Shown: one piece after another, positions 14,879 through 23,562 of the stretch
Numbering within the stretch: position 1 is the first letter of the stretch
How the letters are laid out: the number at the start of each line of letters is the position of its first letter
From: Parcubacteria group bacterium CG08_land_8_20_14_0_20_43_9
Lineage (GTDB): Bacteria > Patescibacteriota > Minisyncoccia > Minisyncoccales > PEYH01
DNA length: 28,274 nt
Assembly: GCA_002774465.1 (NCBI GenBank)
Contig: PEYH01000045.1
Coordinates: 3,115-31,388, forward strand
Direction: 5' to 3'
Notes under the pieces: model-generated
Seen by the model: only the letters and a program-made list of their open reading frames with translations
Told to the model about the DNA's origin: nothing
Database searches by the model: none
Translations under genes and position numbers: made by a program

Positions 14879-15011
14879 TAGAATTCCAAAACCCAAAACC
14901 CAAAACCCAAAATTAAAAATCAGAAGTTCCAGTTAAAAGTAAGGGAATAAAACACTTTTGGACTTAATGCTGAAATTTTTAACTTTTAATTTTTAACTTT
15001 TAATTTATATC
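14879..15011. repeat. heptad repeats in the pilB-pilC spacer
   Basis: An AAAACCC array with 7-nt period (14886-14909) comes right after pilB, and TTTTTAA/CTTTTAA steps (about 14978-15005) run up to pilC. Nothing else is seen in this spacer. Confidence 0.8.
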
Positions 15012-16220
15012 GTGACTATCTATTCCTACATCGCCAAATCATTTGAAGGGAAAGACAGAAAAGGGACGGCCAAGGCCGGCAGCAAAAAAGAATTAGCTGT
15101 CCTGCTTAAACAGGATGGATTTTTTTTGGTTTCCGCAAAAGCAGTTAAAGCATCGGAAAAGAGGAAATTTTCTTTAGGGTTAAAATATGTTTCCCTGACA
15201 GACAAGCTGATGGCGACTCGAAATTTGCAGGTGATGATTGCCGCCGGGGTTTCTTTGCCAAGGGCCCTAGAAATCCTTAGCGCTCAAGCCAAGAGCAAAT
15301 ATTTCAAGAAAATTTTGGTTGACATAAAGGACGAGATTATAAAAGGGACGGCTTTCTCGGTTGCCCTGAAGAAATACCCCAGGATTTTTCCTGAAATATA
15401 TCACAGCATGATTCAGGTTGGAGAAAAAACAGGCAAAATGGAAGAAATTCTCAATATCCTTACCCTTCAGCTTGAAAGGGTCTATGAATTGCGCTCAAAA
15501 ATAAGGGGAGCGATGGTTTATCCGGCGGTCATAGTCGCAGCAATGCTTATCATAGGAGTTATTATGCTGGTCAAGGTTGTCCCTCAGCTTAGCAAGACAT
15601 TTCAGGAATTGGAGATTAATCTTCCTCCGATGACCTTGTTTGTGGTTGGCCTCGGCGATTTTCTCGCGCATAGATGGTATTTGGTTATAGCGATATTGTC
15701 GCTGCTGATTTTTGGGATGGCGGCGCTCTTAAGAAACAAAGTCGGAAAAAGATATTTTGACGCTTGGCTTTTGAAAATTCCAGTAATCTCAAGGCTGATT
15801 AAAAAGATTAATTGCGCCTATACTTCCCTGACGCTTAGCGCCTTGATTCAAGGAGGGGTCCCTATCGTCACTGCCTTAGGGATCTCGGCTGGCGCGGTAA
15901 CTAATACTTATTTTAAGGAAGCGCTTAAGGACGCGGCTAAAAGAGTCCAGGAAGGAGAGCGGTTGTCCAAATCAATGTCCAAATTCCCTAACTTATACTC
16001 CAATCTTTTTCTGCAAATGCTGCGAGTGGGCGAGGAAACCGGTGAAACATCAAGCATGCTTGCCAAATTAGCAGATTTTTTTGAGGACCAGGTAAATAAT
16101 GTCACCAAGAATCTATCTTCCATTATAGAACCGGTTCTTTTGCTTTTTATCGGAGTGGTGGTGGCATTTTTCGCGGTAGCTATGGTTCAGCCGATTTATT
16201 CAATAATGTCAGGAATGTGA
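15012..16220 (+). CDS. pilC: Type IV pilus inner-membrane platform protein PilC
   Basis: A 402-residue polytopic protein with two T2SSF domains. The first is around residues 70-195 (MATRNLQVMIAAGVSLPRAL, then the membrane helix YPAVIVAAMLIIGVIMLVKVVPQL), the second around 270-400 (LTLSALIQGGVPIVTALGIS, RVGEETGETSSMLAKLADFF, and the terminal helix with PVLLLFIGVVVAFFAVAM). It begins with an N-terminal YSYIAKSFEGKDRKGTAKA sheet typical of the family. PilC anchors the PilB motor below the growing pilus. The start is GTG at 15012; no ATG fits the conserved N-terminus. Confidence 0.93.
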   Translation: MTIYSYIAKSFEGKDRKGTAKAGSKKELAVLLKQDGFFLVSAKAVKASEKRKFSLGLKYVSLTDKLMATRNLQVMIAAGVSLPRALEILSAQAKSKYFKKILVDIKDEIIKGTAFSVALKKYPRIFPEIYHSMIQVGEKTGKMEEILNILTLQLERVYELRSKIRGAMVYPAVIVAAMLIIGVIMLVKVVPQLSKTFQELEINLPPMTLFVVGLGDFLAHRWYLVIAILSLLIFGMAALLRNKVGKRYFDAWLLKIPVISRLIKKINCAYTSLTLSALIQGGVPIVTALGISAGAVTNTYFKEALKDAAKRVQEGERLSKSMSKFPNLYSNLFLQMLRVGEETGETSSMLAKLADFFEDQVNNVTKNLSSIIEPVLLLFIGVVVAFFAVAMVQPIYSIMSGM

Positions 16221-16297
16221 GAGGGCGCAAAACGGAAAACGGAAACCGTAAAATAAAATACAAAATACAAAATCATAAAGAGCAAGGTCGCAACCTT
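16221..16297. repeat. heptad repeats before the first prepilin gene
   Basis: AAAACGG steps with 7-nt period (16228-16246) and ACAAAAT steps (about 16259-16273). The prepilin ATG follows at 16298. Confidence 0.75.
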
Positions 16298-18109
16298 ATG
16301 TTTTTTAATTATTCAACAGATAGAGGATTTACATTGATAGAGGTATTAATCGCCACCCTCGTAATCTCCATTATTTTTTTGGGCATATTCGGTGGTTTCC
16401 AACTTATTGTCAGAGTGGTGGCGCAATCTAAGGCCAGCATGCAGGCGGTATATTTGGCGTCAGAAAAAATAGAGGAGATGCGGGGCTTGACGTTTGCCGA
16501 TATTAAAACAAAACAAGAAAACATCGTTATCAATGGCATTGAGTATAATATAGAGACGATAGTTGAAGAGTTTGACGATTGTGCCGATGGGACCATTGAG
16601 GGGATTGATTGTTCGGGGGCGGCGGTTCTCCCCGATGCCGCGCCGAATGATTATAAAAAGATGAAGGTCAGGGTTTCCTGGCAGGATTTTTTTGGAGGAG
16701 AGATGGTTTTAAGTTCTTACGCCGCCCCTGAATCCATGGAAACGGGCGAAGGAAAAGGCGCTTTGAGGGTGTCCTTGAGCGACAGTTTGGGCCAGCCGAT
16801 TGAGATTTTGACCGGTGACCAATTAGCTCCCTGTCCGCCGAGTTCCATAAACATAATAAACGAGGGCTGCGCTCTGGACCAATGCTATGGCACGGACACC
16901 AATAATCCCGGAGTTCGCCTTTTAATTTTGGACGAATCCTTGGAGCCGGACGATTATAAGATTATTGTCTCAAAGAGCGGGTACGCGAGAGGAGAAACAT
17001 TTCGTTCCGGCGAAGCATACGGCGATTCAATAATCGCCACTCCCGCCAGAAAGAATCCGACTATCAGCGAGGGGGAGCTTTACCCCATCACCTTTATTAT
17101 TGACCCCTTGAGCGATTTGAATATAAACACCGCGCTTGCTTGGAGCGGAGACAGTTTTTTTGATACTTTTTTAAGCGGAAGCAAAATTTCTTCAATGGAG
17201 AATATTTCTATTACTGACGGCCAGATAACTCTTGCCACTAGTTCTCCGGTAAGCTACTTTGAGGCCGGATATTTGGAATCATCTTCTGTAATCCCGAGCC
17301 AGATTACAGAATGGTATGAGTTTGAATGGTCGGACTTGGAAGACATTGATACGAATATTGCTTATAAAGTTTTTTATGCTACCAGCAGTTCCTGGCTTTT
17401 AATCCCTGATGAGGATTTGCCCGGGAACAGCGTCGGGTTTGATGTCTCCCCCGTTGACTTGAGCCGGCTAAATATTGATAAATATTCTGAATTAAAAATA
17501 AGGGCGGATTTTTTAACCAGCGACCTTTCTAAAACCCCGATTTTGTATGATTGGCGTCTTTCTTGGAAAAACGGAGAGGAAACGATGATTTCCGATGTCA
17601 GCTTTGATATCAGGGGCGATAAAACGGTGGGCGCAGACAGCGATGAAAATCCAATTTATAAATATTTGCAAACCCAAACCTCCGACTGGAACGGGGAAAA
17701 GTTGTTGCCAGGACTGGAAACAGACAATTACTACTTCTCTAATTTTACAAGAAGCGGCGGCGCGCTCAACCTTAACAATGAACTAAGCCCGATGCCTTTT
17801 AATCTTCCATCTGGAACAAGTGAGAGTTTTACTCTTTATCTTGAGTCAGATAATTCTTTGCTTGTTAAGGTGAAAGATGCCTCCAGCGCCGAGCCGGTCT
17901 TCGGCGCCGGGGTCAATCTTTCCAATGAGGGGCTGGGATATGATGTGGATTTGACGACAAACGAACTGGGGGAAGCGCTGTTTCTGCCTCTGCAAATCAG
18001 CGCGGATTATACATTAGAGGTTCAGGCGCAGAACTATTACAGCCAAACCGCCCCGATTTCTGTTTCAGGAGAAGATTATAAAGAAATAGGCATAGAAAGA
18101 TATGAATGA
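16298..18109 (+). CDS. Large prepilin-like protein with a carboxypeptidase-regulatory-like C-terminal domain
   Basis: A 603-residue protein with a type IV prepilin N-terminus: a short leader ending in Gly10, cleavage before Phe11 (DRG-FTLIEVLIATLVIS), Glu at +5 of the mature protein, then a hydrophobic helix. This class is processed by a PilD-type peptidase, which is not in the window. The long extracellular part contains Asp/Ser-rich stretches and several cysteines around residues 95-215, and ends in a small beta domain (about 520-603; VKVKDASSAEPVFGAGVNLSN, LTTNELGEALFLPL, DYTLEVQAQNYYS) that resembles carboxypeptidase-regulatory or CNA-B-like folds often used in surface adhesins. ATG 16298 is chosen because the leader then has a normal length. 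Likely a minor pilin or tip adhesin (inference). Confidence 0.78.
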   Translation: MFFNYSTDRGFTLIEVLIATLVISIIFLGIFGGFQLIVRVVAQSKASMQAVYLASEKIEEMRGLTFADIKTKQENIVINGIEYNIETIVEEFDDCADGTIEGIDCSGAAVLPDAAPNDYKKMKVRVSWQDFFGGEMVLSSYAAPESMETGEGKGALRVSLSDSLGQPIEILTGDQLAPCPPSSINIINEGCALDQCYGTDTNNPGVRLLILDESLEPDDYKIIVSKSGYARGETFRSGEAYGDSIIATPARKNPTISEGELYPITFIIDPLSDLNINTALAWSGDSFFDTFLSGSKISSMENISITDGQITLATSSPVSYFEAGYLESSSVIPSQITEWYEFEWSDLEDIDTNIAYKVFYATSSSWLLIPDEDLPGNSVGFDVSPVDLSRLNIDKYSELKIRADFLTSDLSKTPILYDWRLSWKNGEETMISDVSFDIRGDKTVGADSDENPIYKYLQTQTSDWNGEKLLPGLETDNYYFSNFTRSGGALNLNNELSPMPFNLPSGTSESFTLYLESDNSLLVKVKDASSAEPVFGAGVNLSNEGLGYDVDLTTNELGEALFLPLQISADYTLEVQAQNYYSQTAPISVSGEDYKEIGIERYE

Positions 18110-18167
18110 AGACCCGCCTATTTCGCTCGCAGGGGCTTGAAATTAAATTATACATAAAACTCAATCA

Positions 18168-19172
18168 ATGTCTTTTAATCACAAGGGGTTTACTTTAATA
18201 GAAACATTGGTCGCCATATTTATTCTTGGCGTTTTGACTACGGCTCTGTTTTCCATTATTCCGGCAATTTACCGGGTGGATAGTTATGTTTGGCATCAGG
18301 CCTACGCCACGAACGAAGCGAGGAGGGGCGTAAAGACAATAATAAGAGAGATAAGGGAAGCGATTACCGCTGAAGACGGGTCGTATGTCATTTTGTCAGC
18401 CCGGGACAACGAGTTTATTTTTTTTAGCGATATTGACAAAGACGACGACATAGAAAGGGTAAGATATTTTTTAGGAGGAACCTCGGATTACCAGCAAACG
18501 CAAGAATGCGTTTCATATATTGACGGGGGCTCCTGCTCGGTGATATTCTCCGATTTTTTGAATGGGACGCTTAACGAGGCGAGCGTTCAAGCGGGCGTCA
18601 AAGGGGATTTCGGATTGTCGTCCGAAATGGCCGACATCTATGCTGACGGAATTCTTTTGGGCTCGGTTTGCGCCGGCGGGTCGTCCTGTGAGGACTGCTC
18701 TGCCGTTTGGAACGGCGTGACCAGCTTTGACGCGATGAGTCAGACCGCTGATGGCTATTTGCAATTGACTGCCGATGCCAGCAGCCAGGTCAATGACATA
18801 TGCTCTCCCGGATATTTTTCCATGCGCGCTCAATTCCAATTGAATTGGCAAGCCACGGAAGCCGGAGTGGAAAGAGAATTTAAGAAAGGAGTCATAGAGC
18901 CGGTCGGCGATATTCCGGGATACCCGGCAGACCAGGAGGAAGTCGTCATATTGTCCCATTACATTCAGAACCAAATAGGCAGTCCCCAAAAAAGCGTATT
19001 TAAATATTTTGATAAAGATGGGCAGGAAATCACTGACCCGGTGGAAAGAATAAACAACACCAAGATTATAAAAGTTATGCTGATTGTCAATGTTGAGCCC
19101 AATCGCACTCCAGACGATTATTATCTGGAAAGCAAGGTTCAATTAAGAAACTTAATCTCCGGAGATGAATAA
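18168..19172 (+). CDS. Prepilin-like minor pilin (PulJ/PilW-like)
   Basis: A 334-residue protein with leader MSFNHKG and cleavage before Phe8 (FTLIETLVAIFILGVLTTAL), Glu at +5, then a hydrophobic helix. After the helix, ATNEARRGVKTIIREIREA matches the PulJ/PilW pattern of minor pilins. The outer domain has Cys pairs (ECVSYIDGGSC and CAGGSSCEDC) that may form disulfides. It is separated from the preceding prepilin gene by 58 nt without recognisable features and overlaps the next gene by 8 nt. Confidence 0.8.
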   Translation: MSFNHKGFTLIETLVAIFILGVLTTALFSIIPAIYRVDSYVWHQAYATNEARRGVKTIIREIREAITAEDGSYVILSARDNEFIFFSDIDKDDDIERVRYFLGGTSDYQQTQECVSYIDGGSCSVIFSDFLNGTLNEASVQAGVKGDFGLSSEMADIYADGILLGSVCAGGSSCEDCSAVWNGVTSFDAMSQTADGYLQLTADASSQVNDICSPGYFSMRAQFQLNWQATEAGVEREFKKGVIEPVGDIPGYPADQEEVVILSHYIQNQIGSPQKSVFKYFDKDGQEITDPVERINNTKIIKVMLIVNVEPNRTPDDYYLESKVQLRNLISGDE

Positions 19173-20628
19173 AAGAAAAGGATTCATCATCACCTATATC
19201 CTGGTATTTGGTTCGGTGTTTATGATTTTGTTAATAGCGGTTTCGGGCTTTGTTTTAAGCCAGATGAGGCAGGCGAAATATGAGTTGGCTTACGAACAAT
19301 CGTTGCATATTGCGGAGGCGGGATTGAATAGATACAAATGGTACTTGTTGCATAAGGAGCAGGAACTCTTTGGAGGGGTTGAGATTGGGTGCCCGCCTTC
19401 GGATTGCGCTTCCTGCGCCCCTTGCGAATATGAATTCTCTTTGCCCGGCGCAGGCGCTCTCGGGAAATATCGGTTAGAAGTTCTTGAAGAAAGGGCCTGC
19501 GATATAACCACCTCTGTTCAGGTGGTTTCCACGGGCTGGACCTATCAGTTTCCGGACGCTGACCGGAGTATAAGGGTTCATTATATCAAGCCGACGGTGG
19601 CTGAATATTCTTATATCCTTAACCACAATGTTTGGGCCGGCGACGACAGGATTATTATGGGGCCGTATCACTCCAACGGAGGCATCCGGATGGACGGCCA
19701 GAATAATTCTTTTGTCAGCTCCGAGCAGATTCAGTGGTCTTGCACTGATTCGTATGGCTGTTCGTCCTGTCCCCTGGAATGCGCTTATAGCCCGTCTCAA
19801 GGATGCCTTTGCCCGGGCGTTTTCACCACCGCCAACGGCAATGAGGATTTGTTCCGGATAGATGCCCCCCATTTTGATTTTGAGGGGATTACTATTGACT
19901 TAGGAATAATCAAAGGGCTTACTCAACCCCCGCCCGAGGGCCAAGGCAAGGGTTTATATCTGCCTCCCTCAAACGCTTACGGTTATCATGTTATAATCAA
20001 TCAAAGACAGTTGTCGGTGAGGAAGATAGAGAGAGTCAGCAGGGTCTATGCCTATGATACGGATTTAGGTTATTTTTGGGAATATTCAATCATTGACCGC
20101 GAAGGCGCCGCTGTTAATTATAATTTGAGCGACTGCGGGCTGGTTTTTATAGAAGATAATGTCTGGCTTCAGGGCACAATAAGCGGCAAGATTACTCTGG
20201 CAGCGGCGGACCTTATCAGCCCGTCGGTGACCAGGAATGTTTGGTTAAAGGATGACATAGTGTATTTAAATCCGGATAATTCGGACAGCTTGGTTGTCAT
20301 GGGACAGAATAATGTTTTAATAACGCCGGACTCGCCGGATTATTTGGACTTACACGGGGTATTCATCGCCCAAACCGGCCATTTCGGCAGAAATTATTAT
20401 TCTCCTTACACTTATCCCAATTATGCCAAAAAAGAACAGTTGAACATGCTTGGGTCTGTTATAAGCAACGGGAGGGTCGGCACCAAATGGACTTCAGGGA
20501 GCGTGTGGGTTTCAGGGTACCGGGAGAGGCGGAATATTTATGACCCGACAATGAGTTTTAACCCCCCGCCTTTTCTGCCCTCCATTTCAGAAGAGTTTAG
20601 CTATAAAAAGTGGGAAGAAATACAATGA
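19165..20628 (+). CDS. PilX/GspK-like pilus assembly protein
   Basis: A 487-residue protein with a short basic leader MNKRKG, then the hydrophobic helix FIITYILVFGSVFMILLIAV and the motif ELAYEQSLHIAEAGLNRYKWYL, which resembles the AEAG(I/L)N region of PilX N-terminal domains. Unlike the two preceding prepilins it has no Glu at mature position 5, as in GspK-type pseudopilins. The outer part has Cys-rich segments (CPPSDCASCAPCE; CSSCPLEC) and a C-terminal beta-rich region (WLQGTISGKITLAAADLI, VLITPDSPDYLDLHGVFIAQ). Probably a minor component priming pilus assembly. It overlaps pilM by an ATGA junction. Confidence 0.72.
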   Translation: MNKRKGFIITYILVFGSVFMILLIAVSGFVLSQMRQAKYELAYEQSLHIAEAGLNRYKWYLLHKEQELFGGVEIGCPPSDCASCAPCEYEFSLPGAGALGKYRLEVLEERACDITTSVQVVSTGWTYQFPDADRSIRVHYIKPTVAEYSYILNHNVWAGDDRIIMGPYHSNGGIRMDGQNNSFVSSEQIQWSCTDSYGCSSCPLECAYSPSQGCLCPGVFTTANGNEDLFRIDAPHFDFEGITIDLGIIKGLTQPPPEGQGKGLYLPPSNAYGYHVIINQRQLSVRKIERVSRVYAYDTDLGYFWEYSIIDREGAAVNYNLSDCGLVFIEDNVWLQGTISGKITLAAADLISPSVTRNVWLKDDIVYLNPDNSDSLVVMGQNNVLITPDSPDYLDLHGVFIAQTGHFGRNYYSPYTYPNYAKKEQLNMLGSVISNGRVGTKWTSGSVWVSGYRERRNIYDPTMSFNPPPFLPSISEEFSYKKWEEIQ

Positions 20629-21722
20629 AATTTGATTTGCTCAACTTGAATCCCGGGACTTTTGGGTTAGATATTTCCGACCGGTCTTTGAAGGCGGTTT
20701 TTTTAAAAAAACACAAGAGGTCTTTAAGAATAGGGGGCTTTGAAGAAGTTTTTTTGCCGGAAGGAATAATTCGCGGAGGCGAAGTCCAGGATATGGAAAA
20801 ACTGGCGGTTTTTATTAAAAAGACGAGCGGGAAATTGAAAGGTCTTGAAACCAGGCAAGTTATTCTTTCTTTGCCGGAAGAGAAGTCGTTTATCCGGCTC
20901 TTAAGAATGCCGGCCATGAGTGTGCCGGAAATCAAGGCGGCCGTGCGGTTTGAGGCGGAGAATTATATCCCTTTCTCGGCAGACAAGGTTTATCTTGATT
21001 CCCAAATTGCTCAATTTCCGGGAGAGAGCAGGGACTATATGGAAGTTTTGGTCGCCGCTTTGCCTAAAAAAACCGTTGACTCTTACGTAGCGGCGATCTA
21101 TGGCGCCGGACTGATACCGGTGGCCATGGAAACCGAATCGCAGGCAACGGCCAGAGCGCTGATAAAGGGCTCTTACGCTCCGAAACCTGTTTTTATAGTT
21201 GATATGGGCGCAACTTCTACCAACTTCAGCGCTTATCTCGGCAATTCATTGCGCTTCACCTCATTTATTACTTTTTCCACCAATAGCTTAGGGACGGTCT
21301 TATCTGAAGCATTGAAGATAAGCCCGGAAGAAGCGGCTAAGGCCCAAGTCCTTTACGGATTCCAAAAGAAAGGAGGCAGAGCAAAGAGGATATTTGAAGT
21401 ATTGTCTCCCGCAATGGCAGTGTTTATCGCAGAGATTGATAAGCATATTGATTATTATCAAGCCCATTCTTTTCAAGGAAAAGGAAACGGTATTAAAGAA
21501 GGCGTCCGCGAGTTGATTTTATGCGGCGGCGGGGCAAGAATTAAGGGCTTAGCAACCTTTGTTTCCCAAAAAACAGGGCTAATCGTCCAAAAAGGAAATC
21601 CGTTAGCGAATCTTCCTTGGGAGGAAAAATTAAATAAGAAGATATTGAAGGACGATCTCCTCCCTTTTTCTACGGCAATAGGGCTTGCTCTAAGAGGATA
21701 CAGGCCGGCATTATATGATTAA
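20625..21722 (+). CDS. pilM: Type IV pilus actin-like protein PilM
   Basis: A 365-residue cytoplasmic actin-like ATP-binding protein. The phosphate-1 motif is near the N-terminus (FGLDISDRSLKAVFL), later come PVFIVDMGATSTNFSAYL (phosphate-2) and LILCGGGARIKGLATFVSQ (adenosine motif). PilM binds the N-terminus of PilN and links the cytoplasmic ring to the membrane complex. ATG 20625 is used, overlapping the previous stop; an upstream GTG at 20610 would add five residues. It overlaps pilN by 8 nt. Confidence 0.92.
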   Translation: MKFDLLNLNPGTFGLDISDRSLKAVFLKKHKRSLRIGGFEEVFLPEGIIRGGEVQDMEKLAVFIKKTSGKLKGLETRQVILSLPEEKSFIRLLRMPAMSVPEIKAAVRFEAENYIPFSADKVYLDSQIAQFPGESRDYMEVLVAALPKKTVDSYVAAIYGAGLIPVAMETESQATARALIKGSYAPKPVFIVDMGATSTNFSAYLGNSLRFTSFITFSTNSLGTVLSEALKISPEEAAKAQVLYGFQKKGGRAKRIFEVLSPAMAVFIAEIDKHIDYYQAHSFQGKGNGIKEGVRELILCGGGARIKGLATFVSQKTGLIVQKGNPLANLPWEEKLNKKILKDDLLPFSTAIGLALRGYRPALYD

Positions 21723-22248
21723 TCTTTTACCTCCAATTGAAAAAAGTAAGCGCAGGCAAGAGAGATTGCTGAAGTTGACATGGATTTTAGGCGTCTTAAC
21801 GGTGGCGTCAGCGCTCTCGTTCGCCCTTATTTTGCTTTCCGTAAGATTTTACATCGCCGACCAGATTAGGATACAAGACGTCTTAGTGGATGAGGCGAAG
21901 GGCAAAAACATCAAAGTCAATATTTTGCAGGAGAAAATAAAAACGGTTAATTATACCCTGTCCGGATTGAACGATTTTTATCAGAGTCAATTTCCGCTGA
22001 CGGATTTCTTGGGGAGGATTTCCCTACTGCTTCTCCAAGATATGTATTTGGAGAGGTTTTCGTATCAAAAAGAAAATTTTCAGGCGACCTTCACCTGTCA
22101 TGCGCCGACCATTGATTCTATTTACGAGTTCCGGGAAGCAATGAGAAGCCAGGGCGATTTCAAGGATGTCAATTTTGTCTTGCCGGACTGGCTTGAACCG
22201 AATAACATTACATTCAGAGTAAGTTTTAAGTTGAACAATGAATTATAG
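21715..22248 (+). CDS. pilN: Type IV pilus alignment protein PilN
   Basis: A 177-residue protein beginning MINLLPPIEK, the conserved short cytoplasmic motif (INLLP) by which PilN binds PilM. One membrane helix follows (about residues 24-46), then a coiled coil and a ferredoxin-like outer domain (MYLERFSYQKENFQATFTCH). It sits between pilM and pilO with overlaps at both ends. Confidence 0.9.
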   Translation: MINLLPPIEKSKRRQERLLKLTWILGVLTVASALSFALILLSVRFYIADQIRIQDVLVDEAKGKNIKVNILQEKIKTVNYTLSGLNDFYQSQFPLTDFLGRISLLLLQDMYLERFSYQKENFQATFTCHAPTIDSIYEFREAMRSQGDFKDVNFVLPDWLEPNNITFRVSFKLNNEL

Positions 22249-22810
22249 GCAGAAATTATATGTTTCCATATTTTCCATAATCTTCGCGGTTTTATTATTG
22301 TTTGTTTTTTGCATTCTGCCGGCCTTGAAGGCGATTGCTTCAAGTTCCCGGGAGTTGGCGCTTCGCCGGCAGGAGCTCGCCTCCATTGAGTATCTGGCGG
22401 AAAGCTTTGAGGATTTTGAGAAGAATTTCCAGTTCTACGAGGACGGCCTTGCCGAAATGGAGGAACTGCTTCAGCGGGAATCCTTAATTGACCCCGAGAT
22501 TCCGGTAAGTTTTATTAATTTTTTCAAAGAAGAAGCGTCAAATCTCAATCTTGTTTTAAAAATTTTTCCGATTGCTTTTCATGAAAACAAAAATGGGCAA
22601 TGGAATTATATGAGTTTTAAGATAGAAGGCAAGGGTCGGTTTATTGACATAATGAAATTTCTTGAGAAACTGGAAAACAGCCGGTGGCTTATTAGCGAGG
22701 TTAGTTTTGATATTTTGAGCTCAAATGAGACCCTGGCCAAGGAAGAACCAAAATTTGGGGGAGAATATGCGGAAATTTATCTTTCAATAGAGGTCTATGC
22801 CAAAGATTAA
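22238..22810 (+). CDS. pilO: Type IV pilus alignment protein PilO-like
   Basis: A 190-residue protein with one membrane helix near the N-terminus (about 8-28, SIFSIIFAVLLLFVFCILPAL), then a coiled coil (SSRELALRRQELASIEYLAESFEDFEKN region) and a small alpha/beta domain with the PilO-like FKIEGKGRFIDIMKFLEKLENS segment. PilO pairs with PilN in the periplasmic-side alignment complex. Assignment rests on both pattern and position after pilN. It overlaps the next gene by 14 nt. Confidence 0.85.
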   Translation: MNYRQKLYVSIFSIIFAVLLLFVFCILPALKAIASSSRELALRRQELASIEYLAESFEDFEKNFQFYEDGLAEMEELLQRESLIDPEIPVSFINFFKEEASNLNLVLKIFPIAFHENKNGQWNYMSFKIEGKGRFIDIMKFLEKLENSRWLISEVSFDILSSNETLAKEEPKFGGEYAEIYLSIEVYAKD

Positions 22811-23114
22811 TTTTAAAATAAATATTAAGGGCGTTAGGCGGGCGATAACAAAAATTTTTTGGCTTTTGGGGCGAAGGGCTTTTGTCGGGTTTTTAATTTT
22901 CTTTTTCATCGGTCTGTTTATCGGGGGCGTGATTTTTTATTATTACGGATTTTTAGTCGTAGTCCGGGAGCCGGAAATAAGGCCGTACGAGGTAAGATTA
23001 GACGACCAGCTGTACCAGCAGTTCCTTGAGAGCTATCGGCAAAGAAGGGTAAGTTTTGACAATGCCGGCTTTAAATTGTATTTTAATCCCTTTTTTCACT
23101 CAAATATTAAATAA
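22797..23114 (+). CDS. Small membrane protein at the end of the pilus operon
   Basis: A 105-residue protein with a basic N-terminus, one membrane helix (about residues 29-52, AFVGFLIFFFIGLFIGGVIFYYYGFL) and a short outer tail (YEVRLDDQLYQQFLESYRQRR). No family is recognised with confidence. It overlaps pilO by 14 nt, so it belongs to the pilus operon and takes the place where other operons carry pilP, but it has no visible PilP lipobox or beta domain. Confidence 0.7.
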   Translation: MPKINFKINIKGVRRAITKIFWLLGRRAFVGFLIFFFIGLFIGGVIFYYYGFLVVVREPEIRPYEVRLDDQLYQQFLESYRQRRVSFDNAGFKLYFNPFFHSNIK

Positions 23115-23172
23115 ATGATTTTAGCGCTATGGGCGCGCCTCAAGAGGTTTGCCCGCTTCGGGTGGACGGACC

Positions 23173-23201
23173 TTGATTCAGGGGCGCTTTTGTCGTATAG
23201 T
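23173..23201 (+). promoter_or_regulatory. promoter of tRNA-Arg(TCT)
   Basis: TTGATT (23173-23178), a 17-nt spacer and TATAGT (23196-23201); the predicted start falls near 23208, just before the tRNA. The GC-rich stretch before it (23125-23165) contains short palindromes such as CCCGCTTCGGG but no gene that can be supported. Confidence 0.65.
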
Positions 23202-23211
23202 GTCAGCACCA

Positions 23212-23288
23212 GCCCTCGTAGCATAATTGGATAATGCAGGGCCCTTCTAAGGCCAAGATTAGAGGTTCGAGTCCTCTCGAGGGCACCA
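23212..23288 (+). tRNA. tRNA-Arg(TCT), CCA encoded
   Basis: Acceptor GCCCTCG with CGAGGGC, discriminator A and encoded CCA. D stem GCAT with ATGC. Anticodon loop CTTCTAA gives TCT (reads AGA); the anticodon stem has one mismatch at its base (27-43). T arm AGAGG-TTCGAGT-CCTCT. Confidence 0.95.
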
Positions 23289-23380
23289 GCGGTTGCTTCG
23301 CAACCTAAAATAAAAATGTAAAACTAAAAACTGAAAACAGAAGATAAAATTAATAATTAATAATTAATGATTAATATTGT
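23289..23380 (+). repeat. tRNA-Arg 3' repeat, copy 2, running into TAATAAT heptamers
   Basis: After the CCA end comes GCGGTTGCTTCGCAACC and an A-rich tail identical to copy 1 for about 30 nt (AAAAATG, TAAAACT in 7-nt steps), then TAATAAT/TAATGAT heptamers up to tRNA-His. Confidence 0.85.
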
Positions 23381-23383
23381 TAT

Positions 23384-23456
23384 GGTGGTCGTAGTGTAGT
23401 GGTTAGCACAAGAATCTGTGGAATTCTTAGGGGGAGTTCGAATCTCCTCGACCACC
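23384..23456 (+). tRNA. tRNA-His(GTG), CCA not encoded
   Basis: An 8-bp acceptor GGTGGTCG with CGACCACC shows the extra G-1 paired with C73, the histidine hallmark. Anticodon stem AGAAT with ATTCT, loop CTGTGGA, anticodon GTG. C73 is followed by AAAA, so CCA is added later. Confidence 0.95.
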
Positions 23457-23467
23457 AAAAATCCCAG

Positions 23468-23496
23468 AAACCCTTGTATTCACAAGGGTTTTTGGT
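23468..23496 (+). terminator. intrinsic terminator after tRNA-His
   Basis: Hairpin AAACCCTTGT (23468-23477), loop ATTC, ACAAGGGTTT (23482-23491) with a five-T run overlapping and following the stem. It ends the tRNA-Arg/tRNA-His transcript before the convergent fic gene. Confidence 0.75.
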
Positions 23497-23562
23497 TAAA
23501 AAGATTGATTTTTAAAATAAATTATTACTATTATGGGCGGATAATTGTTGGGTTGAGGATTT

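Noticed and set aside
23115..23234. Short frame starting MILALWARLKRF after the pilus operon
   Set aside because: It runs into tRNA-Arg(TCT) and overlaps its promoter; no family is recognised.
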